Source: Kosakonia pseudosacchari (GTDB lineage: Bacteria; Pseudomonadota; Gammaproteobacteria; Enterobacterales; Enterobacteriaceae). From it: a stretch of DNA of 64,000 nucleotides. The position numbers were made by a program, and so were the translations under genes. A model generated the notes under the pieces. That model was not told the origin of the DNA and did not search any database. It saw only the letters and a list, made by a program, of their open reading frames with translations. Numbering within the stretch: the first letter of the stretch is position 1; each line of letters starts with the position of its first letter. Shown here in pieces: positions 54,780 to 63,114 of the stretch. Location of the stretch: positions 124,001 through 188,000 of the forward strand of contig NZ_FXWP01000011.1 of the NCBI RefSeq assembly GCF_900184035.1, written 5' to 3'.

Positions 54780-56243
54780 TCAACACAGCTGTGCCAGCTG
54801 GCCGCGCAACACCTCCACGCCAGGTGCAATGGCATCCGGGTTGATCGCGTGAAAACCCATGCGAAAGAAGTTATCCGGCGGCGCGGTATCAAGAAAATGC
54901 CGCGCGCCTGGCTCAATCAACACGCCTGCGTGGGCGGCGCGCCAGGTCAGCTGCTGGGTGTTGATCTGCTCTGGCGTACGCAGCCAGAAGGCGTTGGCAT
55001 GTTCGCTACCCGGCATCAACTGACACTCCGGCAGAAACGTGTTCAGCGCGTTGTGCAGGCAATCCCAGCGGCGGGCGGAATCTTCATGGTAGCGGCGCAA
55101 ATGAGTTTCGTAATGCCCCTGCGCCAGAAAATGTGCCATCTGATATTGAATATTGGTTGGCGGATGACGGTACACCAGGCGGCGCAGCGCCCGCGCTTCG
55201 TCAATGATTTCCGGTGCGGCAACCATATACCCCAGCCGTAATCCCGGCGACAGCGCTTTGGACAAGCTGCTGACATAAATCACGCGCCCGCTGCGGTCGC
55301 TGGCTTTCAGCGCGGGCAGCGGGTTTTGCATAAAGTTGCTTTCCGAGTCGTAATCGTCCTCTATCACTACTGCATCGTGGCGAGTGGCGTAATCGAGCAA
55401 CTGCGCGCGCCGCGCTTTGCTCATCGTCACGCCGGTCGGCACCTGGTGGCCCGGCGTCACATAGTAGTAGTCGCAAGGGGTTTCGTTAAGCACCAGCCCT
55501 TCGCTGTCCACAGCGTGCGGCACAATCTGCGGCTCGCTTAATAAAAAGGTGTTAATGGCTTCGCGAAAACCCGGGTTCTCCACCGCCACGCGCGTCGCGG
55601 GCGACATCAGCAAGCGTGTCAGCAGATAGAGCGCGTTTTGCGAGCCGAGCGTAATCAGGATCTCATCCGGTGCGGCAACGATGCCGCGCTTCGGCAGCAC
55701 GCGGGTGCGGATCTGCTCAATCAGCATCGGCACATCCTGGTCAATATGATCAATCACCCATGCCGGATCGCGCACGCCGCCATGCAGCCAGTTTGCCGCC
55801 GCCCGCCAGTTGGCCAGCGGGAACTGCTGCGTGTAAGGTTGCCCGTAAATAAACGGGTAGCGGTAGTGCATCCAGCCTGCCGGTTTAAGGATTGATTCTT
55901 GCTGGCTGGGGGTGATTTTCAGGCGGTTGCCCCAGAGTGGTGCAGCGCTCTCGCATTCAGGTGCAGGTGGCATCGGGTTTTGCCCACAGCGGTAGTAATC
56001 CGGGTGCAGGTAGTAACCGCTGCGCGGGCGGCTCACCAGGTAACCTTCGTTGACCAGGCCTTCAAACACCAGCGCGGTGGTATTGCGTGAAACGTTAAGC
56101 TGGCTGGCGAGTTGACGGCAGGAGGGCAGCGCGGTATCTGCCGGGAAAATCCCACTCAGAATGGCGTTGATCAAACATTCGCGGACTTGCTCCTGCAACC
56201 CACGCTGGCCGTCAAAATTCACATTCAACAGGTGACGAATCAT
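54780..56243 (-). CDS. MocR-type (GntR/aminotransferase) transcriptional regulator
   Basis: 487 residues: an N-terminal winged helix (about 10-80, LPSCRQLASQLNVSRNTTALVFEGL) fused to a class I aminotransferase fold. The PLP lysine is in SSLSKALSPGLRLGY, with the Asp and Tyr contacts in VIEDDYDSE upstream. The ATG at 56243 has AGGAG upstream; an ATG 16 codons earlier is less likely. MocR proteins sense PLP or amino compounds. It is divergent from an ABC importer, which is its probable target. Confidence 0.88.
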   Translation of the reverse strand: MIRHLLNVNFDGQRGLQEQVRECLINAILSGIFPADTALPSCRQLASQLNVSRNTTALVFEGLVNEGYLVSRPRSGYYLHPDYYRCGQNPMPPAPECESAAPLWGNRLKITPSQQESILKPAGWMHYRYPFIYGQPYTQQFPLANWRAAANWLHGGVRDPAWVIDHIDQDVPMLIEQIRTRVLPKRGIVAAPDEILITLGSQNALYLLTRLLMSPATRVAVENPGFREAINTFLLSEPQIVPHAVDSEGLVLNETPCDYYYVTPGHQVPTGVTMSKARRAQLLDYATRHDAVVIEDDYDSESNFMQNPLPALKASDRSGRVIYVSSLSKALSPGLRLGYMVAAPEIIDEARALRRLVYRHPPTNIQYQMAHFLAQGHYETHLRRYHEDSARRWDCLHNALNTFLPECQLMPGSEHANAFWLRTPEQINTQQLTWRAAHAGVLIEPGARHFLDTAPPDNFFRMGFHAINPDAIAPGVEVLRGQLAQLC

Positions 56244-56387
56244 GCTGCGCTCCTTCGGATATATCGCGTTATGCGGTGGAGCAAATTCCATACCAGCTTC
56301 CTGTTAACTGACACACTCATTCGCCAGAACTGGCTCTATTCACAAAAGCGCAAGCCTCCCTATTGTAAAAACGCAGTCACGAAAAAC

Positions 56388-56446
56388 ACACGATGTCGTG
56401 TTTCGGCATATATCTTGCAACGCTTCCGGCACACCTGGTATATACC
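56388..56446. promoter_or_regulatory. Candidate operator region between the MocR gene and the ABC operon
   Basis: Two palindromes lie in the 232-base intergenic region: ACACGATGTCGTGT (56388-56401) and GGTATATACC (56437-56446). Spacing and position, just upstream of the importer start at 56476, suit regulator binding or promoter elements. This is inference from symmetry only. Confidence 0.4.
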
Positions 56447-56475
56447 GGTCTGGCACATTAAATAAGGGTGGAGAG

Positions 56476-57324
56476 ATGAAAAACGTATTCGGCAAATATT
56501 GTCTTGCAGCCATGATCTCTTTGGCATTTTCCTTACACGCAGTCGCAGCGGATTTACCCGAAATTGAAAAATCTGGCACCATGAAAGTGGCGACCGAGGA
56601 TGATTACGCGCCATTCAACTTTATGAATAATGGCCAGACGGATGGTTTTAATAAGGACATGCTTGAGGAATTACGCAAATACGCAAAATTCAATATTAAC
56701 CAAAGTATCTTACCGTGGACGGGATTACTCGCTGCGGTCTCCACCGGCCAATATGATATGGCGCTCACCGGTGCGGTAATTACCGATGAACGTCTCAATG
56801 TCTTTAATTTCACCCCGCCGTGGGCCTCCGCGCAGCACTATTTTGTCAAACGCGCCGACGATAAAACCTTAAATACCATTGCCGATCTCAGCGGTAAAAA
56901 AGTGGGCGTACAGGCGGGCAGCGCACTGCTGGCGCGTTTGCCGGAACTGAAAGCCATGCTGGAGAAAGTGGGCGGGAAACTTGGCCCGGTGGTGGAGTAC
57001 CAATCCTACCCGGAAGCCTATGCCGATCTGGCGAATAAGCGCGTGGATTACGTGATTAACGTGGTGATTTCCGTCAACGATCTGGTGAAAGCCAAACCGA
57101 AGGTCTTTGCCAAAGGGCTGGCGGTTTCAGGTCCGGGTTACATGGCATGGCCAATCCCGAAAAACTCACCGGAACTGCTGAAATTTATGACCGGTTTTAT
57201 GAATCATATGACGGAAACCGGCAAGCTTACTGAGCTGCAGAAAAAGTGGTTTGGCGAAACCTATGAACTGCCGAAAGAGCCGATTACCAGCGCCGATCAG
57301 TTCCACAAGTTAGCCGGTTTGTAA
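56476..57324 (+). CDS. ABC importer periplasmic binding protein, polar amino acid type
   Basis: 282 residues, family 3 solute-binding protein. The signal peptide ends near HAVAA-DLPE. Typical segments are GTMKVATEDDYAPFNFM, GFNKDMLEEL, and LTGAVITDERLNVFNFT. GGAGAG precedes the ATG at 56476. First gene of a four-gene importer operon. The ligand is probably an amino acid or related zwitterion, but cannot be named. Confidence 0.9.
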   Translation: MKNVFGKYCLAAMISLAFSLHAVAADLPEIEKSGTMKVATEDDYAPFNFMNNGQTDGFNKDMLEELRKYAKFNINQSILPWTGLLAAVSTGQYDMALTGAVITDERLNVFNFTPPWASAQHYFVKRADDKTLNTIADLSGKKVGVQAGSALLARLPELKAMLEKVGGKLGPVVEYQSYPEAYADLANKRVDYVINVVISVNDLVKAKPKVFAKGLAVSGPGYMAWPIPKNSPELLKFMTGFMNHMTETGKLTELQKKWFGETYELPKEPITSADQFHKLAGL

Positions 57325-57369
57325 GTCACCTGCGGCGGGCAACCGCCGCCCGTTTTAACAGGAGGGAAC

Positions 57370-58011
57370 ATGGACTTAATCTCATGGCAGTTATTGATTG
57401 AAGGCGCATGGACGACCCTCTGGATCTCAGGCGTGGCGATTGCGTTCGGGGTGGTCATCGGCCTGGTTATCGCCTTTGTCCGCATGATGAAGATCCCGTT
57501 TATTGACCAGTTTCTGGTGGTTTACATCAGCCTGGCGCGAGCTACGCCGCTGGTGACGCTGGTGTTGTTTCTGTTTTTATCCCTGCCGACGCTTGGCATT
57601 AATCTGGATAAAACACTGGCGGCGATAGTCGCCCTGACGCTGAACACCTCGGCGTTTAATGCGGAAATCTGGCGTAACGCGTTTCGTAATTTCCCCCGTG
57701 AACAGCGGGAAGCGGCGGAATCCGTAGGGATGCGGCGCTGGACCTATTTCCGCCATATTATGCTGCCGCAAATGTGGATCGAAAGCCTGCCGGCACTGGT
57801 TAACGAGATGTCGTTTTTGATCAAAGGCAGCCCGGCGATCGCGGTGATTGGCGTAGTGGATTTAACGCGCGTCACCAACCGGATCTCATCAGTGACCTAT
57901 GAACCGCTGTCGCCGATCCTCGCCGCGGCGCTGTTATACGTGATTATTATCGGCCTGCTGCTGAAGTTGCAGGGCGTAGCTGAACGCAAAGCGAAGCGCC
58001 TGGCGCGATAA
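57370..58011 (+). CDS. ABC importer permease 1, HisM/HisQ type
   Basis: 213-residue membrane protein with about five helices. The EAA loop is REAAESVGMRRWTYFRHIMLPQ, which docks the ATPase. GGAGGG precedes the ATG. Works as a heterodimer with the next gene. Confidence 0.9.
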   Translation: MDLISWQLLIEGAWTTLWISGVAIAFGVVIGLVIAFVRMMKIPFIDQFLVVYISLARATPLVTLVLFLFLSLPTLGINLDKTLAAIVALTLNTSAFNAEIWRNAFRNFPREQREAAESVGMRRWTYFRHIMLPQMWIESLPALVNEMSFLIKGSPAIAVIGVVDLTRVTNRISSVTYEPLSPILAAALLYVIIIGLLLKLQGVAERKAKRLAR

Positions 58012-58025
58012 AAGGCGGAGGATTT

Positions 58026-58691
58026 ATGAATCAGTGGGGAATTATTTGGGCCGCGCGTGAGAGTTTTTTCAACGGGCTGCTGGCAACACTGGAGTTATTT
58101 ATTATTGCCGCCGTGGTCGGGTTATTTATTGGCGTGGTTTTTTGCTATGTGATGGAATATCAAAATCGGGTGGTTAACCGGGTGATAATTGCCTTTGTCA
58201 GCCTGATGCGCGCGATTCCGTTTTTGATTCTGGCGTATCTGCTTTATTACGGTTTGCCGCAGTTAGGTATCAGCATGGATGCCTGGACAGCAGGATTATT
58301 AGCGCTGGTGATTTATCACGGTGCCTATTTTTTCGAAATATTACGCAGCCAGCGCAGAATATTTTCATCCGGCTATATCGAAGCTGCCGTATCGCAAGGA
58401 TTTTCCCGTTATAAAATTTTCCTGCGTATTATTTTGCCGAATATTGTCTCTTCCGCGCTGCCCTTAATGGGCAATCAGCTGATTATTTGCCTGAAGGACA
58501 CGGCGTTTCTGTGCATTATTACTGTGCAGGAGATCACTGCCGCCGCGAACAGTGTGCAGTCCACGTACTTTATTCCGTTTAATGCCTTTATTGTCGCCAT
58601 TGCGCTGTACTGGGGCATCAGCATTCTGCTGGAGTTGCTGATTAAGCGGTTGAGCCATTACGGAGCGAAAAGAGGAATGACCCATGCCTGA
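58026..58691 (+). CDS. ABC importer permease 2, HisM/HisQ type
   Basis: 221-residue membrane protein with about five helices. The EAA loop is YIEAAVSQGFSRYKIFLRIILP. GGAGG precedes the ATG; the gene overlaps the ATPase gene by 8 bases. AT content is higher than in the neighbours at its start. Confidence 0.9.
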   Translation: MNQWGIIWAARESFFNGLLATLELFIIAAVVGLFIGVVFCYVMEYQNRVVNRVIIAFVSLMRAIPFLILAYLLYYGLPQLGISMDAWTAGLLALVIYHGAYFFEILRSQRRIFSSGYIEAAVSQGFSRYKIFLRIILPNIVSSALPLMGNQLIICLKDTAFLCIITVQEITAAANSVQSTYFIPFNAFIVAIALYWGISILLELLIKRLSHYGAKRGMTHA

Positions 58692-59445
58692 AGCAAGCGC
58701 GGTAAGTATAAAAAACTTGTCCAAACAGTTTGATAACGTGGAAGTGCTGCGCGATATCAATCTGACAGTAAAAAAGGGCACGGTGGTCAGCATCTTAGGT
58801 TCGTCCGGTTCGGGGAAATCGACGCTGCTGCGCTGTATGAACTGGCTGGAGCAGCCGGATCGCGGTGAAGTGCGCATCAGCGGGCAGCGCATCGGTGTGG
58901 ATGAAAAAACCGGTAAAGCGATGTCGCATAAAGATCTCTCGCACATCCGTGAACGGGTTGGCATGGTGTTCCAGAGTTTTAACCTGTGGCCGCATTTATC
59001 CGTGTTGCACAACGTCAGCGAAGCGCTGGTGCACGTAAAAGGGATGAAGCGTGAGCAGGCGAATGAAATTGCCCACCGGCAACTGGAAAAGGTCGGCATG
59101 AACCACAAAGCCGATGTCTACCCGATTACGCTTTCCGGCGGGCAGAAGCAGCGCGTGGCGATTGCCCGTTCGCTGGCGATGTCGCCGGAGGTGATCCTGT
59201 TTGATGAACCGACTTCAGCGCTGGACCCGGAACTGGTTAATGAAGTGCTGGGGGTAATGAAAGATCTGGCTGCGGAGGGCTACACCATGGTGGTGGTGAC
59301 GCACGAGATGGATTTTGCCCGCCAGGTGTCCGATGAAGTGGTGTTTCTGGAAAAGGGGCTATTGATCGAGAAAGCCCCGCCGGAGAAATTTTTCACCAAC
59401 CCGGATTCGGACAGGGTGAGGAAGTTTTTGCAATCCAGCCGGTAA
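58684..59445 (+). CDS. ABC importer ATPase, GlnQ/HisP type
   Basis: 253-residue ATPase: Walker A GSSGSGKST, signature LSGGQKQR, Walker B VILFDEPTSALDP, H-loop VTHEM. Its start overlaps the permease gene and has GAGGA upstream. It completes the importer. Confidence 0.93.
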   Translation: MPEASAVSIKNLSKQFDNVEVLRDINLTVKKGTVVSILGSSGSGKSTLLRCMNWLEQPDRGEVRISGQRIGVDEKTGKAMSHKDLSHIRERVGMVFQSFNLWPHLSVLHNVSEALVHVKGMKREQANEIAHRQLEKVGMNHKADVYPITLSGGQKQRVAIARSLAMSPEVILFDEPTSALDPELVNEVLGVMKDLAAEGYTMVVVTHEMDFARQVSDEVVFLEKGLLIEKAPPEKFFTNPDSDRVRKFLQSSR

Positions 59446-59495
59446 AAGGCTGAGGCGTGTTCAGGTAGTGGGATGGTTGGATGGTTTGGGATTAG

Positions 59496-59629
59496 GGAAT
59501 TGTTCCGTTCACCAGACGTTCGGCAGGCATCTGAACATCCCCACATGTGAACGTGAAAAAGGGGCTTGCCGCGCCCCTTTTTAATCCCTGAGGTTCCGCA
59601 GGAAATCGGTGCTTCGCACTACGCTTACC
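59496..59629 (+). repeat. Structured dispersed repeat, copy B (also terminator of the ABC operon)
   Basis: Related along its length to 26093-26228. Outer arms CCGTTCAC (59505-59512) and GTGAACG (59547-59553) can pair. A hairpin AAAAAGGGGC/GCCCCTTTTT (59556-59565, 59573-59582) follows and has T runs on both strands. The block GAAATCGGTGCTTCGCACT ends at 59620. It starts 50 bases after the ATPase gene and ends 2 bases before the siaD stop codon, so it may terminate both operons. Confidence 0.75.
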
Positions 59630-59631
59630 CC

Positions 59632-60399
59632 TCAATGCTGAACATTTCCTGGTGAAAGCCCCATTTTTACTTGCGGTCGAAAAAAATCCTCATGCAGCGC
59701 CACCTGGTTACGCCCGCGCTTTTTGGCCTGATACAGCGCCGCATCGGCCGTGCTATACAGCGTCTCAAAATCGCTGCCTTTATGCCCCAGGCTAACGCCA
59801 AAACTGGCGGTCACCCGTTGTTGAGGAAGCACCTCCAGCGGCGAGGCGTTTAGCGATGAGTGAATATAACTGGCGGTGATCATCGCCTCTTCGACACGCG
59901 CTTTTGGCAGCACAATGGTGAACTCTTCGCCGCCGACGCGACCGATCGCCGCCCCTGGCGGCACGGCGCGGCGAATACGCGCCACCAGCGCGCAAATCAC
60001 GCGGTCGCCCATCGGGTGACCATATTCATCGTTAATGCGTTTGAAATGATCAATATCGAGCAGGATCAGCGCCACGTGCCCGGTTGTCAGCCCCTGGTTT
60101 ATGTGATTGATGATCGCGCTGCGGTTAAACACGGCGGTCAGCGGGTCGTGCGTCGCCTCATATTCAAGGCGTGCCGCCAGCTGTTGCAACTGCTCATTCA
60201 TACGATTGAGTTCGCGCTCGGCGCGGTCACTGCGCGAAATCAGACGATATGATTCACGGATCAGGCGCTGGTAGTTTTTCGCCACCGCCCACAACTTTTC
60301 GCGGCAGGCGTCCGCCGTCAGCCTGTCGTCGGCAGCGGCCAGACGAGCATCTTCGAGGACGGAATAGTCCTCCTTGAATAGCTCATTGATATCTAGCAT
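59632..60399 (-). CDS. Diguanylate cyclase, SiaD-like
   Basis: 255-residue cytoplasmic c-di-GMP synthase. An N-terminal helical/coiled-coil segment (about 15-80) leads into a GGDEF domain (81-245) with the intact active-site motif GGEEF at 156-160. The usual RxxD inhibitory site before the motif is absent (PPGAAIGRVGGEEF), so product inhibition by that route is unlikely. It overlaps the upstream siaC-like gene by 7 bases. In Pseudomonas aeruginosa SiaD is activated by binding SiaC. Confidence 0.88.
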   Translation of the reverse strand: MLDINELFKEDYSVLEDARLAAADDRLTADACREKLWAVAKNYQRLIRESYRLISRSDRAERELNRMNEQLQQLAARLEYEATHDPLTAVFNRSAIINHINQGLTTGHVALILLDIDHFKRINDEYGHPMGDRVICALVARIRRAVPPGAAIGRVGGEEFTIVLPKARVEEAMITASYIHSSLNASPLEVLPQQRVTASFGVSLGHKGSDFETLYSTADAALYQAKKRGRNQVALHEDFFRPQVKMGLSPGNVQH

Positions 60400-60809
60400 G
60401 CATGAATGTCCGGGATAAGAAAAACGGTCAGCGACGGGAAATCGATGCGCAGCTCCTGACCAAACTCCTCAGAGATATCGTCTTCCGCGTCATAGTACCA
60501 GTGCAGCTCACACGCCGCGCCGCCTCTGGCGTAATCATTCAGGCTTTCGAAGAGCGTAAATAACAGTTTGGTGCTGGAGCTGTTGAAGTAGCTCAGCGCC
60601 ACATGCAACTGGAGCGGCGCGTCCGTCTGCTGGCCACTCTGTAACCAGCCTTCCAGCGCATCCATCAACGGGCGGAAAAACGCGGCGGCATTCTCCGGGT
60701 AAGCTTCGCCTTTCAGCACCAGGCGTTGGGCTGCAAAATCAAATTTCACCTCCGGTGTCGCGGCGGTGGCGGGTAATTCAATAGCCGGCGTCAGTGTCAT
60801 ATCAGTCAT
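60393..60809 (-). CDS. SiaC-family regulatory phosphoprotein (DUF1987)
   Basis: 138 residues. The core (about 20-135) matches the SiaC/DUF1987 pattern, with the serine/threonine cluster YFNSSSTKLLF (Ser77-Thr80) where the family carries its phosphorylated residue. In P. aeruginosa unphosphorylated SiaC binds and activates the cyclase. It overlaps both neighbours (8 bases with the kinase gene, 7 with the cyclase gene). The start could also be the ATG three codons later. Confidence 0.85.
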   Translation of the reverse strand: MTDMTLTPAIELPATAATPEVKFDFAAQRLVLKGEAYPENAAAFFRPLMDALEGWLQSGQQTDAPLQLHVALSYFNSSSTKLLFTLFESLNDYARGGAACELHWYYDAEDDISEEFGQELRIDFPSLTVFLIPDIHAC

Positions 60810-61383
60810 GGCAGAAGGTTGCCTTTAAGTGAAAGGCGGACAGAGAACTCGCCGCCAGAGGGTGAATGCGATATTCCAGCGGCAGGCTGGTATCCCGCGC
60901 CATGGTCAACAAACCAATGTTCGCGCCTTTACTGGTCGCCGGGGCTTCACTGCGCAGCCCCTGTTTCCAGGCGTCGCGGATCTCCGCCTGCGACATGCCG
61001 CGCAGGATATCGAGATTTGTCTGCAATAACGTGGACGCTTCCGGCCCCACCAGGTTTGCGGTTTCGAGGTAGTAGTGGGTTTGATCCATATGAAAGCAGA
61101 CCGAACCGAAGCGCAGCTCGTGCTGTTCAGTCGATAAATACCGATCGTCTGAGGAGTAGCGCACAATGTTTTGCCCCATCTCGATAAAAGCTGAGAACAA
61201 TTTCCTGCGCGTTACCGCTGAGGATTCGTGTTTATCCAGCCATGTGCGAATGACTTCACCCAGCGAAACAATATGCTGCTGGGAAAAATAGCCCGTATAA
61301 AAAAGCTCAACGGCGTTTTGCCGTTGCAACGTAAAAAGGGGTAACAGAACAGCTTCTTTGACCTGCAGGTCGTTTATTTGCAT
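60802..61383 (-). CDS. SiaB-family protein kinase
   Basis: 193 residues, all soluble. A GHKL-type ATP site is suggested by FIEMGQNIVRYS (67-77; Glu68, Asn72) and a glycine loop SKGANIGLLTMAR (151-163). No phospho-His helix is present, as in SiaB, which phosphorylates SiaC on a hydroxyl residue. I place the start at 61383, 5 bases after the siaA stop; an ATG at 61410 inside siaA is the alternative. Confidence 0.85.
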   Translation of the reverse strand: MQINDLQVKEAVLLPLFTLQRQNAVELFYTGYFSQQHIVSLGEVIRTWLDKHESSAVTRRKLFSAFIEMGQNIVRYSSDDRYLSTEQHELRFGSVCFHMDQTHYYLETANLVGPEASTLLQTNLDILRGMSQAEIRDAWKQGLRSEAPATSKGANIGLLTMARDTSLPLEYRIHPLAASSLSAFHLKATFCHD

Positions 61384-61388
61384 GTTGT

Positions 61389-62597
61389 TCACCAGCGAAA
61401 ACCAAACCACGTCATGTCATCGCGCGACGCTTGCTGCCCCTGCCAGGCTTTCAGCGCCGCGAGCAGGGCGTCGGAAAGCGCAGGCATCGATAGCGTGCGG
61501 TTTTGCGCTAACAGTGACTGAATACGTTTTTTGCCAAACATGACATTGCGCGGGCCGCCTGGCTGGTCGGTCGCGCCATCAGAAACAATTAAGAACGTGT
61601 CGCCACGGCGCAATGGCGCCTGGTAGCGCTGCCACTGGTAATCTACCGGCGTGTCGGTGTAACCCACCCCTTTACGGCAGCTTTCAAGCGTGGTTGCGCT
61701 GTCCGCTTCCTGGCGCAGTACAAACGCGTGCATGCGGGCGCTTGCCCAACTGACCTGCTCATTTTGCGTATCGACAAACAGAATAATGGCGTCACACCCA
61801 TCGTTGGACTGGCTGCGATCGGCAGAAGGATGCACCTGGCTGAGCGTCTGTTTGATATGTTGGTTAATCAGGCTTAGCAGTTTCTCCGGCGCGTTCGCCG
61901 GCGCGAGGCTGAGCGCTTTTTCCAGCGCCGAGGAGAAAATAAAAGTCATAAACGCACCGGGAACGCCGTGCCCGGTGCAGTCCGCCAGCACCATCAACCA
62001 GCCATTTTCCACGCGCTGAAAAGCGTAGATATCGCCGCCAACGCAGTCGCGCGGGTGCCAGTGCAGGCACCAGTCGTCGAGCGTTTTTTCGATGGTGTTG
62101 CGCGAGCGGCTCAGCATCGATTCCTGAATGATGCGTGCGTATTCCAGGCTTTGCATAATTTGCAGATGTTGCCTGGCCTGTAAATCCGAGACGGTGCGGA
62201 TGAGATCAATCCCCAGGCCAATACCGATGTATTGCCCCTGCTGGGTGAGGATAAACCCTTCGGTAACAGCTTTGTCGCCGGTTTCGATCACCCGCTCGGA
62301 GAGATATTCAAGACCGGAATCGGCGTCGACAATCAGCGGGTTTTTATCCATAAACGCGATGCAGCTTTTCTGGTCATATAGCTCATGGAAAAAGGGGCGG
62401 CTCATCTGCGACAAGAAAATATGTCGGTTAATCATGCCAATAGGCCGGTTATTCTCCAGTACTGGCAGGCCAATCAATGATGTATGTTCGTTGAACAGCG
62501 ACATCACCTGCACGTTATTGGCATCCGGTGTCACGTGCGGAACGGCAAGGCGCAAGATACCAGCACTAAGCTGTCGCGAAGAGAGTGGTATATCCAT
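61389..62597 (-). CDS. SiaA-like PP2C phosphatase with N-terminal CBS-like domain
   Basis: 402 residues. Residues about 25-140 look like a CBS-pair-type sensor (LIGLPVLENNRPIGMINRH; EGFILTQQGQYIGIGLGID). A short coiled linker (about 138-165) leads into a SpoIIE/PP2C phosphatase (175-402) with metal-site Asp189 in GGDIYAF, Asp206 in ADCTGHGVPGAF, and DDM at 393-395. P. aeruginosa SiaA instead has a membrane-bound periplasmic sensor and HAMP domain. Its expected job is to dephosphorylate SiaC and so switch on the cyclase. First gene of the operon. Confidence 0.86.
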   Translation of the reverse strand: MDIPLSSRQLSAGILRLAVPHVTPDANNVQVMSLFNEHTSLIGLPVLENNRPIGMINRHIFLSQMSRPFFHELYDQKSCIAFMDKNPLIVDADSGLEYLSERVIETGDKAVTEGFILTQQGQYIGIGLGIDLIRTVSDLQARQHLQIMQSLEYARIIQESMLSRSRNTIEKTLDDWCLHWHPRDCVGGDIYAFQRVENGWLMVLADCTGHGVPGAFMTFIFSSALEKALSLAPANAPEKLLSLINQHIKQTLSQVHPSADRSQSNDGCDAIILFVDTQNEQVSWASARMHAFVLRQEADSATTLESCRKGVGYTDTPVDYQWQRYQAPLRRGDTFLIVSDGATDQPGGPRNVMFGKKRIQSLLAQNRTLSMPALSDALLAALKAWQGQQASRDDMTWFGFRW

Positions 62598-62749
62598 GAT
62601 TCAAACAGCACCCCGTTATAAGAATAATCTTAGATTAAGGCGAGTTTGTGACGGTTTGATTTCAATTAAGTAAGCCGATAAATAACGGGAGATTATTGCT
62701 CCCTAAGCAAAACCACAGTCATATCTGCGGCGGCGTGAGGAGAGGCGGT

Positions 62750-62846
62750 AAAAAAAAGCCCGCACTTGTCAGGCGGGCAAATAATACTGGAAGCAATGTG
62801 AGCAATGTCGTACCGAATACCTGAGTGATTTGCTCAACTATTCGGT
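62750..62846 (-). ncRNA. RyhB-like iron-responsive small RNA (paralogue)
   Basis: About 97 nt. The single-stranded core at 62782-62811 (minus strand, ACGACATTGCTCACATTGC and on through TTCCAGTATTA) is identical over 30 bases to my recall of E. coli RyhB. A 5' hairpin ACCGAATA/TATTCGGT (62839-62846, 62812-62819) precedes it. A terminator GCCCGC/GCGGGC with eight T residues (62750-62778) ends it. The promoter has TTGACC (62877-62882), a 17-base spacer and TATCTT (62854-62859), overlapping a Fur-box-like site. RyhB with Hfq represses iron-protein mRNAs under iron limitation. It is not in the yhhX-yhhY context of E. coli ryhB, so it is probably a paralogue. Confidence 0.88.
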
Positions 62847-62853
62847 AATGCGA

Positions 62854-62882
62854 AAGATAATCTTTATCATCTTTGCGGTCAA
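62854..62882 (-). promoter_or_regulatory. Promoter and Fur-box-like site of the RyhB-like RNA
   Basis: TTGACC-17-TATCTT. Within the spacer and -10, the plus-strand sequence GATAATCTTTATCATCTTT (62856-62874) matches the 19-base Fur consensus at 13 positions. Fur with iron should block this promoter, as for known ryhB genes. Confidence 0.68.
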
Positions 62883-63114
62883 CCCCAAATTTAGTATGAC
62901 TTCACCGGATTAATGTTTCGGGTTCAAGAAATTCGTGCCAGCTCACATCATCAATATCAATACCTGCCTGCTGGCGGCGTTGACAAGCTCGGTATAAACG
63001 CGTTGTGTTCCCAGTTCTTTGCCGATATTGCCGGTCAAACAGTGATCGCGATTAAGGCTTTTGTCAGCTTTTGTCAGTACTCTCTCTGCGGCTAAAACAG
63101 ATAACGAGTAAGCG

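Noticed and set aside
62674-62681. A perfect GCCGATAA on the plus strand, resembling a sigma28 -10 element
   Set aside because: No TAAAG-like -35 lies 11-12 bases upstream and the next plus-strand ORF is over 400 bases away, so I treat it as chance.
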